A stretch of 64,000 nt of DNA from Lepidurus packardi. Lineage: Eukaryota; Arthropoda; Branchiopoda; Notostraca; Triopsidae. This document shows, piece after piece, positions 42,074 to 51,234 of the stretch. The notes beneath the pieces were generated by a model. That model saw only the letters and a program-made list of their open reading frames with translations. It was not told the DNA's origin and searched no databases. The translations under genes were made by a program, and so were the position numbers. Position 1 is the first letter of the stretch. The number at the start of each line of letters is the position of its first letter. The stretch covers positions 7,522,565-7,586,564 of the forward strand of contig JAKZAN010000001.1 in assembly GCA_023053545.1 (NCBI GenBank), written 5' to 3'.

Positions 42074-43727
42074 TCAGTCCGTACCAGCGTTGTATAAATA
42101 TCTCACAATATCAAACTGTACAGACCTAAAGAACACAAATATTAAAATGTAAAGGGAACTAATTCCTAATAGTCTTACTTTGATAAGGCACGTACGATGT
42201 CTGAACCTAGAGCACATTTGTACTTTTGGCTCGTTTGCAAGCCAACGCTTAGTCCATGGGTTGTGACTAGGTGTAACCCTTGTAACGCTGCAATTTGGGT
42301 TAAAAGAAGCGACGTAGGCGCAATTTTCTCTTCCACGATAGCGAAAAATATAGCTAGCCAACGGTTTAAAGGAAAGGGTTTGGGACCTAATAGGGCAGTT
42401 AAGTGTTTCTCGCGAGCAGCTTGTGTTTTAGGGTGTTTGCGCTGTTTCCCACTGTTCTTCAAAAACAAGCGTCTATCGTACTTAGACGGGTTATACGAAG
42501 CAAGATAAGCGGCTATGAGGAGGTACTTTGAGAAGAATGGCAATTCCAAAATTAGTTGTTCTCTATACATGAGGGAAACAGAAAACATAATAAAAATGAA
42601 ACTTGTAAGGCATCCAATAATACTGAGATATGGTTCCTCGTTGGTAGATCGTTGGCAAAACTTGCTTCAAGTAAGGCTCAATGTTTCGCCACAAACGCAT
42701 CACGTCTTTAGCATCACATTCACCAGAATCAACCGGCTTTTTAAAGGCTGGCCAATGTAATCGACACTAAGGAGAAAAAAGAAACGTTAGTATTAGTGAA
42801 GGTGAAGCTACGTAATTTGTACCATGTGCTTCAATTCTGCGAAATCTCTGCAAGCTAACCAAAATACGCTTAAAAAAAGCTTGATAAAATGTTCAAATAA
42901 ATCTTTGGATTCTTCGGGGGCTTCTCTCACCAATAACTGCCGTATTTCCTCTGAAATGAGACGAAACTATAATAACCTTAAATAACAGAATTCGGTTTAC
43001 CCAATGAATACTGAGGGAAATGAATGGGTAACGGTTCGACTACATTGGTACCGCTGTTGAATTTATGCCAAGGAACTTGGGATAATAAAATAACGCAAAC
43101 GTTAAGTCGACTTAGGCTCTGTAAGGATAAAAGCCCTGGTAGGAGATGAGTATCGTAATCCCGAAGAACTTCGACTGTATCCAGGACTAGGCAAAAGGGG
43201 TTGTTTTGCTTCTCAGGATCCTCGTCCGCCCAAGATTCGAGCGCTCGTATAAACTGCATTAAATTTTCACATTGCGCATCTTGATGAGTAAGCTGCGCCA
43301 ACGAGGACTCGAATAAAAGCCGGGAATCATAGCACTCTCGGCAATTAATTATCGCGTTGGGAATTGCAATGGCCTGTAAAACTTCTCTAATTACAAGAGA
43401 TTTGCCTGTGGCGGTGCTTCCGTATAAAAGCAAGGCATGTGGCAAAGGGTCATCTGCCTAAAGAATAACAAAACATTAAGATTAATATACTAAGTTAATA
43501 ATAATATGCAAAGAAATGGGTTAGTTAGTTGTTACTTGTGCCAGTAAAGAAAGAAGAACTTCGACTTGACGATTGCGGAATGGTACTGACACACAAAGTT
43601 GATTTACTAATGGGTCGGAATTCGTCATGGAAAGCTTTTTAATGCGCAAGATAGTTCTTTCCTGCACAAACACTGTACTGGCGCTCCAAATGTCCTTATC
43701 ATTTACTGCAGATTTGTCCTTCTGCAT
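42074..43727 (-). CDS. ORC5: Origin recognition complex subunit 5
   Basis: ORC5 is an AAA+ subunit of the complex that marks replication origins and loads MCM. Exons (minus): 43536-43727, 43001-43457, 42823-42950, 42624-42766, 42179-42562, 42074-42125 (451 residues; human 435). Walker A is GSTATGKS and Walker B CLVLDTVEVLRD. The C-terminal part is very close to the family: ELPFFSKYLLIAAYLASYNP, LLGPKPFPLNRWLAI, and the last exon VQFDIVRYLYN. The first ATG (43727) gives about 33 residues more than the human start; an internal Met (MTNSDPLVNQL, near 43628) fits the human N-terminus better, so the start is uncertain. It is head-to-head with a plus-strand gene at 44130. Confidence 0.95.
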
Positions 43728-44129
43728 TATACCGCGTTATCGTGTTGACTAAAATTGGGACGCTAGAAAAAAGCACAACGCGAAAAGCAAACTGTTTGAC
43801 TTATTTCAGAATAACGAACCCGGTTGGAATTCCTTTAACCATTATATACCTCTCCCACCAGAGGGTTGCCAGATGGTGTTTCTCCCACAACACGTTCTCC
43901 AAAGTCTAGCACAGCTATCTCGTGTGGTAGGTTTGAGAGACTTGGCACACGGCTCTGGTGTGCTTTTTAGCGGGACGAAATCAAGTGAGAAATTTCAGGC
44001 CTCAACCGCTTGGTGCCGCCGCAAACTGTTTATGTACAAATTTCACATTAATTTCCACGTGCGCTTGGGAGCACCGCAAACTGTTTATTTGCAAATCCCA
44101 CGTTAATTTCCACGTGTTGATTTCCAAAA
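43728..44129. promoter_or_regulatory. Divergent promoter region of ORC5 with a 53-bp tandem duplication
   Basis: The ORC5 start and the next plus-strand gene are 400 bp apart. Two 53-bp units (44009-44061 and 44064-44116) are about 85 percent alike; each carries CGCAAACTGTTTAT and ends with CACGTG, the palindromic E-box bound by MYC/MAX/USF-type bHLH proteins. A role in expression is inferred from position only. Confidence 0.5.
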
Positions 44130-44952
44130 ATGAGCTGGATTTGCGACACTAAAAAAACGTGTCCGAACTGTGCATGTGTGCAACAGTTCAACATTTCATG
44201 CGTAAGACCTGCACGAAATGTGGCGTCAATACTCAATTTCGAGACAAAATTGAGCAGAAGCGCGCATCCGAACTGGAAGCGTGCTATGAAAAAGGAAGAC
44301 AGGCTTCCGTTAGTCGTAACAATGTAAACCGCATTAAGAAGCAGATCTTGAAATACGTAAGTGAAGCTGCAATTAACAAACATAGGTCAAGATATTAATG
44401 TAATTTACAATACATTGCAGATGGCACAGCTTGAGGGGGCTGGGAGTAAGTGTGTGCTCTTCATAGTTGGAAAAGAGCCAGTGCACCGGTGCAGCCTGAT
44501 GACGTATAATAAGGTCTTGGAGAACTTTTATTACACTACGGACTCCGCTGGTGATAAAGTTCTGAACGACAAGGCGAAAGGAACTCTGGAAGGTTTGAAA
44601 CGAAATTGTCTTTCCGCGCTCAACAGGTTATGTGCTGAAGTATAATTAATTTCTTTTCGGCAATAATGCTATTTTTTTTTTTATTATAGCCTCGACCCTG
44701 AAAGACCAAACCCAGGTGAAGCTACCGGTGCATTGGATCCTTTAAATGTTGAAGAAATGACTGCACCAGCCGATATGGTACAATTGAAATCGGCCTTTTT
44801 CATTAATTTCTTTTTGAGAATGCTGCGAAAATATATTTAAAAAGGAATATTCGTAGGCAATTCAAAGCTCTGACGAAAGCCGTGGCTGCTATGACATGGT
44901 GACCAGCAACACTGAAGTACCTAGCCATACACATCCTCAATTTTCTGAATGA
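44130..44952 (+). CDS. Small zinc-ribbon-like protein gene with an apparent frame break
   Basis: Proposed exons: 44130-44356, 44421-44626, 44690-44777, 44857-44952, with good splice sites. The first exon has two cysteine pairs in different frames: TKKTCPNCACVQ from ATG 44130, and RKTCTKCGVNTQFRDKIEQK in the +2 frame that runs on to the donor. Together they look like a CxxC...CxxC zinc ribbon interrupted by a one-base shift near 44195-44205. An in-frame start at the ATG of MCATVQHF (44174) would keep only the second pair. Later exons continue in frame (AGSKCVLFIVGKEPVHRCSL, KAKGTLEGLKRNCLSALNR, then an acidic tail to TGA at 44952). Family not recognised; it may be a lineage-specific gene or a young pseudogene. 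Confidence 0.45.
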
Positions 44953-45305
44953 ACTTATTTCGAAGTCTAGTTTGCAGGAAATGCAAGGGATGTTAAATTC
45001 AGTTAGATTATATTAGGTTATACTAAGTGTGAGAGAAAAATGAAGATAAAAGGGGGAATCCTGTGTTGTGTTTGTGAAAAAAACTTGATAGGAGGGGATG
45101 GCAGCCGTAAATCTCAACCAACTGTATTCAATACTAAGTCAGTATTAATTAGATTAGCACTAGCAAGTTTTAGTTAGGTAAGAAGCAAACTTTTTCCTCC
45201 TGGGTAACATTTGAAAACATAAAAAAATTGATCAGGATATAATGGAAAGAACCCTGAAGCAAAACATGTTTTGCCACTCCCCAATTTTGACTATGGACCA
45301 TCTGG

Positions 45306-45948
45306 GTGAGATTGTTTTGCGTAATGAAAAAGGAAGCCGATGGGGAAAGGCTGCGGATGCATGGGACCAAAGGCTCCCAGATGATCAAGAAGGTGACCTC
45401 GAAAGCTCTTGAAAAAGTTGCCCAAGAGCTGAGTAATAAGAATTTGTCGATTCTCATTGATGAATCGACAGATATCAGAGCAGCTATGAATGTATGTTTG
45501 TAAAATTGTTCACTGATTACTCAACTTCAGACCCAATAAATAGGCGGCAACGAGCAGTGCTCACGCTGAGATAAACTAAAAAAAAAAAAAAAAAATCAGA
45601 GCAGCTAAACACCTCTGGTATGTGTGCGACACTATTCAGAAAAAGATAATAGTATCCTTTATGATTATCTGGGTTTAATTCCCGTATTATCGACAACAGG
45701 CGAAGATCTTTTTCTTGCGTTAAAAGAAAAGCTAAAATATGTTGGGCTTTCTTTTTCTGATGGCATTGGCTATAGTTTTGATGGCGCGGCAAATGTTATT
45801 GCAGCCCACAATTCAGTTTGGTCCCGAGTTGAGGCCGAAGCCCCGAATTGCGTTCACTCAGATGCATTTCCCCTCTCTGAACCTCGTTGTGCAACCAACA
45901 CGTTCTCCGGATTTAGTTACCAACGTACGTAATGTATCCCGGAGTTAA
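45306..45948 (+). pseudogene. Relic of a second hAT transposase
   Basis: Two frames match the DUF4371/RNase H-like core of hAT transposases: SILIDESTDIRAA (about 45450-45485), then YDYLGLIPVLSTTGEDLFLA, and SDGIGYSFDGAANVIAAHNS (about 45755-45815). The reading frame changes between them and a short retro-insertion splits the coding sequence. Terminal repeats were not found, so the copy is truncated. It is a different subfamily from the element at 12415. Confidence 0.75.
45486..45594 (+). mobile_element. 109-bp poly(A)-tailed retro-insertion with 12-bp target duplication
   Basis: ATCAGAGCAGCT occurs at 45474-45485 and again at 45595-45606. Between them are 109 bp ending in a run of about 17 A. 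Removing the insert restores the hAT reading frame around IRAA-KHL. This is the signature of LINE-machinery retroposition of a short RNA or a 5'-truncated element. The source RNA was not recognised. Confidence 0.8.
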
Positions 45949-46024
45949 AAATTTACACTAGTGTGTCACTGTCTAACAATGAATTTTTATTTTTTTCAGC
46001 TGGTGGAGTGAAAGTGCTAGTTTT

Positions 46025-46060
46025 AACGTTTCTCATCAACTTTCGTTGATGAGAATCGTT
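46025..46060. repeat. 16-bp inverted repeat abutting a telomere-like array
   Basis: AACGTTTCTCATCAAC (46025-46040) and GTTGATGAGAATCGTT (46045-46060) pair with one mismatch around TTTC. The right arm runs directly into the CCTAA-type array. Confidence 0.75.
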
Positions 46061-46145
46061 AACCTAACCTAAGCAAAGCTATAACCTAACCTCTAACCTA
46101 AGCTAACCTAACCTAAGCTAACCTATCCTAACCTAAACTAATTCA
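46060..46145 (+). repeat. Degenerate CCTAA/TTAGG (telomere-type) interstitial array
   Basis: About 80 bp of AACCTAACCTAAGCTAACCT-type units; the complement is TTAGG, the arthropod telomere motif. A weaker tract of the same kind lies at about 17420-17480. The array is imperfect, so an old interstitial tract is likely. Confidence 0.7.
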
Positions 46146-46534
46146 TTTCCAATCCAACAACAATTTTCAACTCGAGTTACACCCATTTGTCATTCTTTTT
46201 CCGGAGAACGTTTTGCAACAATAATACACACTAGTGTCAATTTTATCTCCGAGTTCCGAAACTGGAGAACCTGTTGTGTGCAACATGCCTTTGAGGTTAT
46301 GCCATCCAGCGTTGGATTTTTATTGTCAGAAATCCCCGCCTTTTTTTTCGAAAAGCCAGCTAAGGCGTGAGGATTTCCTTGGCTTATTCGAAACAATGGA
46401 CGTAAACGGCGAGAGCAAAGGTACTCAAACTCCCTTTCAGAAATACTTGGCTGGTTCGGTAGGGGTAAGGTTCTGTACAACTTGCTGGTAAACTGGCAAC
46501 AATTGAAAGCTTATTTTAGACAGGTAGAACTTAA

Positions 46535-48458
46535 AGGGCAATAGCCACCAAAAAACAACTTTGTCTTATTAAAAGGAGTAAAAAATATATTTTCTAACTT
46601 TATGGGTCTTTTTATCATACGCGAAAACATAACCTAGATAATAAGAAAAAAATAAGTCTAAAATTCAAACGATACATATTTTGCCATTGGCCAACGCGGT
46701 CACGTGGCCTTGATGACGTAGATAGTGGAGGGCTAAGCTTCCTGGGCGCTCAGCTGACCGTGTGTTTTGTGTACTTTCGAAGTGTCAACGCGATATTCAA
46801 CGAGTAAAATGGCAGAAGGTTTTGACGTGACCGATTATTGTGATAGAAGCCCCTTTGCAGAAGATGAAGGGACGGAATTTGACCAGGCTTTTGTCATTCC
46901 TGTGCCCGTAATTCAACAATGTGTTCAGGCCTACCAGTTTGAGCCATATAGGGCTCAAAGGTCGCCACCACTTTGAACATTTCAAAATTGCTACCAGATA
47001 GTTACCAATTACGGTCGCAATCCAAGCATTTTTGTTCAACTAGGAGACAACTCCCTGTGAGTTTCAAATCGATCCGCGTGTTTTTTGCCCGGCAGTAAAA
47101 ACAAAGATCAAAGAGAGTTCGCAACTGACTCTCGAAAACCATAAATTTGCGTTCTTTGTTTCTTTGATCAAAAGGTGGAATTGGAGAGCTAGCTTGTTCC
47201 ATAGAAGTAAATGCCTTTATATAGAATACATTCTTGGATCAATATAATTTACTCTTTCACGGGTGAAATGTCCGATTCCGTGTCCTCGTATTCGTCGTCC
47301 GGTTCAAAATCTACACCGTCGTCAAAGGGATAGCCCTGTTCAGTTAGGGTACTATTCAGGTTTTCTGAGGTAAAGGTACTGCTTCTTGGAAGCGGGTTCT
47401 TTTCCTACATATAGTTTCTCCAATTTAGAACGTTTGATATGCATTGGTATCCTATTTACCGGCAAAAGTAGCCCGTCCTCAGGAAACTGACAAGAGAAGT
47501 CTTGGGTCGTCATACCGGAGAACTGACAAGAAAAGTCTGCCATTTCAACTCCGGAAAATTGACAAGAGAAATCTTTCATGTTAGCTTCGGCCAAAGTCAC
47601 TTCTTCTTCATTGTTTTCCAGATCAATTGCGGGTGTGGACTCCGAAAAAACTAAGTCAGGCACCGAGTCTGACGTACAAGTGCTTGTGGCAACTGTTGGG
47701 ACAGAACTTGTACTTTCGCTTTGAAGCAGCAATTCTTGGATAATCTAAAACGTGCATATGTCATTACCCTATTTGGTCTTCAAACGTTGGAGTATATTTA
47801 CGTTATGGCGTTGTCTTTTCTCAATAGCTGAGGTTTTCCGAGGTTTGGGTGGACTTCGCACCCCAGACACAGTAGCCGGCCTATCAAACTTAGTAGGGAT
47901 AGCGGTTGGCAACAAACTCCTACCACGACGTTTTGCCCTAAGTCCCATTGCTAACTGTCGATCAACACTACTGTCGAATTGATCTTCGGTGAAATGATCA
48001 CCACAGAGAGACACCCACTTGCTCATTTGGGCTTCCACAAAATCAGCCCTAGTCCTTTGTACTTGCAAAACCCATTGCCGTCTTCTTTGTGCATCTTTTG
48101 GGAATTTATACATCCCTACACCAGCAGTAACATAGTTTTTACAACCGTAAGCAGCACACTGGTTACCAGAACTTTTAGTAATCGACTCTGATGGCAGCTT
48201 ACTTGCCATTTTTTCACTAAAACTTAGGAAGCACAGAAGAAGTCTATACAGTGCCAGTGAATAACAAAGCGCTCCTGGGCCGCGCCTCCACTATCTACGT
48301 CACGCGCCCGTGGCGGGAAAATGCAAAAAACTTCGCAAGCCCATAACTCAGGAACGGCTAGTCAGAAAAATTTTAAACAAATTTTCCCGTTTTTAGAATA
48401 ATGTGTACAATAAGAATCCATCCAAATATCAATACGCTATACTCGTGGCTATTGCTCT
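46535..48458. mobile_element. Kolobok-like DNA transposon (TTAA target site) carrying a THAP gene
   Basis: Terminal inverted repeats AGGGCAATAGCCAC (46535 rightward) and AGAGCAATAGCCAC (48458 leftward) are flanked by TTAA at 46531-46534 and 48459-48462. A further inverted pair, GACGTAGATAGTGGAGG near 46720 and its complement near 48286, suggests that long terminal repeats have diverged. TTAA duplication plus a THAP-domain protein are characteristic of the Kolobok superfamily. The minus strand encodes the THAP frame (48209-47352) and a fragment with FESQLRTLFDLCFYCRAK ... CLDCDRNW (about 47170-47040), resembling the cysteine-rich segment of Kolobok-type transposases. Most of the catalytic region is absent. 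Confidence 0.8.
47352..48209 (-). pseudogene. THAP-domain protein of the Kolobok-like element
   Basis: Exon 1 (47802-48209) encodes a THAP zinc finger: CAAYGCKNY, FPKDAQRRRQWVLQVQR, CGDHF, and the AVPTIF-type box LLPTAIPTKF. Exon 2 (from 47744) has three near-identical DFSCQFSG/DFSCQFPE repeats and then a TAG at 47352. Just beyond, the next frame stays open with a coherent acidic sequence (EQGYPFDDGVDFEPDDEYED), so a frameshift has probably cut the protein short. THAP domains bind DNA and serve as the site-specific module of several transposases. Confidence 0.75.
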
Positions 48459-48714
48459 TTAAAGCTCCCGCTAGCGTGAGGTACAAGTGTTCGTCGATCA
48501 GCAGTATGCTGAAGACGATTCTGTGTACCTCCTGATTGTATTTCTAAAGCCCCTCGTGAAAGAATTCGAACAAATTAATGCATTGTTCCAAAGTGCCAGT
48601 GTGGACCCCGAGAAGCTTTTCTTTGAGCTCTCTCCATCACAAAAGTGTGAAGGGGAGAGTTTTTGACACTAGAGGTTACCAAAAACCTCTTTCTCATGTA
48701 GACTTCGGTGCAAA

Positions 48715-49203
48715 ATGTTCCTCCGATTGTATTTTCGTTCAAAAGCAAATTTGCGGAGCGAAAGAGGGAGCCGAGAAAGTAGTAGGAACTGTGCAGGTAA
48801 GGTGTTTGAAGGTCACTTGAAGGTGTTTGAAGCTCTCCCTCGGTGGTCGTCAGTAATGGCAGGGGAATTGTACGCTATCGAAGTAGCACTAACAATTATA
48901 GTGAAACTCGTGCGCAAACAACTATCTTATCCTGTCGGACTCAAAAGCGGCCTCGGTGCTATTGCTTCTTACGGAAGGAGGGCATACTTAGAGATAGTCC
49001 AAGAAATCGAGATCAGAATACGGACCTTACAAACAAACAATTTTGACATTATGTTGCAATGGGTTCCAGCTCACTTAGGAATCGCAGGAAATGAAACAGC
49101 AGATACGGCGGCAAAAATTGGCAAAAACTCCAACCAAATAGTGTTGAGACATCACAAGACACGAACTTCTATTTTGCTTAACGATGAGTATAACTTAGTT
49201 TAA
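48715..49203 (+). pseudogene. RNase H remnant of a non-LTR retrotransposon
   Basis: The frame contains SSVMAGELYAIEVALTI and LQWVPAHLGIAGNETADTAA, typical of the RNase H domain near the 3' end of I/Jockey-like LINEs. The usual central SDSxSAL motif appears as GLKSGLGAI, so a catalytic Asp is lost, and no reverse transcriptase is present upstream. It is a truncated, inactive copy. The flank to 49660 holds nothing else recognised. Confidence 0.75.
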
Positions 49204-49675
49204 TCCTGAAGATTTTCCAACATTAATTTAATGGGAAAATAAGTCGCAGTGGTATCGTAGAAGTTTTCCACAATTTAGTGAAGTAATTGCTTTGGAACTT
49301 CGATTTTTAAACGCTTTTAAAAAATGGTTTGTTTTGGAAGGCCGGTGGTTTATTTTGGTTTGTTTTTCAGGTTACTTTGGTTTGCTGACTCAGAAAAAAT
49401 CTGGCAACCCTGTCTCTCACTTTCCCAGCTATGGCCGTGGCGTGCCGTTGACCCTCGGACGAAAAAATGCACGGTCAATCGTCGTAATCCAAAACCGGAT
49501 AACAGGAATTTTGTGTATGCCAACGTGGCCAGTCAGAAGCACGTTCCAGAGCGAGAGGTAGCCGAAACATGTGCTGGCACTCAAGGCAAAATTCCCGAAG
49601 TTACGTCTTTAGCTAAAACAAGTTTTATGTAGTTTAGTATTTAAGTTCTCGTAAATAAGTAAAAAAAAAATTGTG

Positions 49676-50926
49676 ATGGCTCGGCAAATTCTATTGGTGC
49701 TTTTTACGGCTCTTGCAGTTTCGCAAAAAGCTTTAGCATCAATTGAAGATTTATACTGTGGCGAAGATAATTGCTATGATGGTAATAACGCAAACGCATA
49801 AAGTTAAACATGTAATTGGACGATGATTGTTAACTTGTTTTTCTTTGATAGTCTTGGGCGTTAATAGAGAGAGCCCCAAGCAAGAAATTGCACGCGCTTA
49901 TCGTCAACTGGCCAAAAAGTTTCATCCTGATATGCATAGATCAGAAGAGGCTAAACAAGAAGCTGAATTAAAGTTCAAGAAAATTGCTACTGCGTAGGAG
50001 AATACGGATACTGTCTTTAGATGAAACCTAATTCCATCGTTTTACCTTCCAGTTATGAAATTCTAAAAGACGACGATGCACGCAACGATTATAATTACAT
50101 GTTAGATAATCCTGAGGAGTTCTACTTCAATTACTATCGCTATTACCGACGAAAAGCTGCACCAAAAGTCGACATTCGCGTAGTTGTAGTGGTTTGCATA
50201 ACCCTAGTTTCGATTATCCAATATTACACGTCTTGGACAAGGTATTTATCAAGCTTATTTACCTTCAGTGTATTCTTACACTTTCATAGATACGATGATG
50301 CTATTAAATACTTAACAACTGTAACAAAATATCGTCTGAGAGCTATGGAAATAGCTAAAGCAGACAACTTGCTGGATACGGATCCAAAAAGCCGCAAGAA
50401 GAAAACCAAAGAACAGCTCCGACAAAAGGAAGAAGCCGTCATTCGCCAAGTCATTGAAAACAAAATGGATATCAAAGGAGGTTACGCCAAACCGAATTGG
50501 CGTGACATTATATGGGTGCAACTTATCTTCTCTCCTTACACCTTCGTAATGTATCTGCGCTGGCAAATTGTGTGGGTCTGGAACTTTTCAATCAAGAAAC
50601 TGCCCTATGGGGACGAGGAAAAGCTTTATCTTATTCGCAAGAACATGGGACTAAATGAAACGCAGTGGCAGGTGAGTAAAGATTTTCTTTCTGGGAGCCT
50701 AAGGTATAATATCGTGTTTTTTTTTTTTCTTTTATTACAGGCTGTTGAGGATGACAAGATAGACGAATACATGGAATCTGAGTTATGGGTTAAAGAAAAG
50801 TACAGGATTTGGAAAGCTGAGCAAGAGGAAGAATTTAAACGTACGATGGCCGAAAACCCTCGCTATAAAGCCTATAGACGGTTTATGAAAAAAGGTCCAG
50901 GTCGGATGACATTTGACGATTCGTAA
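49676..50926 (+). CDS. DNAJC25: DnaJ homolog subfamily C member 25
   Basis: An ER-membrane J-domain co-chaperone. Exons: 49676-49781, 49852-49993, 50053-50241, 50290-50671, 50741-50926 (334 residues; human 360). Seen: signal peptide MARQILLVLFTALAVSQKAL, then the J domain (YDVLGVNRESPKQEIARAYR, LAKKFHPDMH with the HPD that stimulates Hsp70 ATPase), a membrane segment (VDIRVVVVVCITLVSIIQYY), a Lys/Glu-rich coiled part, a second hydrophobic segment (FSPYTFVMYLRWQIVWVW), and a C-terminus ending RFMKKGPGRMTFDDS. The third exon is phase-joined after GC|T. Convergent with ALDH5A1, 309 bp apart. Confidence 0.95.
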
Positions 50927-51234
50927 TCTGATTATCAAATCTATGGACTTAATTTAAATCTGATGCTATTTCAGAGTTTTTTTTTGCGGGGTTTTACATT
51001 ACGTGTGGGGGTCTGACAAAACCATTTAAAAATTCTTGCAACTTGTCCAGCCTTTTTGAAATACGTGCAATGCTTGCGCGTAAGGTTTAAAAAAACTGGC
51101 TGTCATACAGCTTAAGAAATAGAAATACAGACAAGCTCTTGAAACGAATATCATGCAATATTGGAAGACTCGACTAGCAAATGGCACTCATGAATGGCGC
51201 TTCACAACATGGCAGTAGCTGCCTTTAGTTGATG

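Noticed and set aside
48840-49203. Active retrotransposon RNase H
   Set aside because: The central catalytic Asp motif is lost and no reverse transcriptase lies upstream.
49292-49632. Overlapping plus-strand frames of 89 and 102 codons before DNAJC25
   Set aside because: Composition and lack of any domain or splice logic suggest non-coding sequence.
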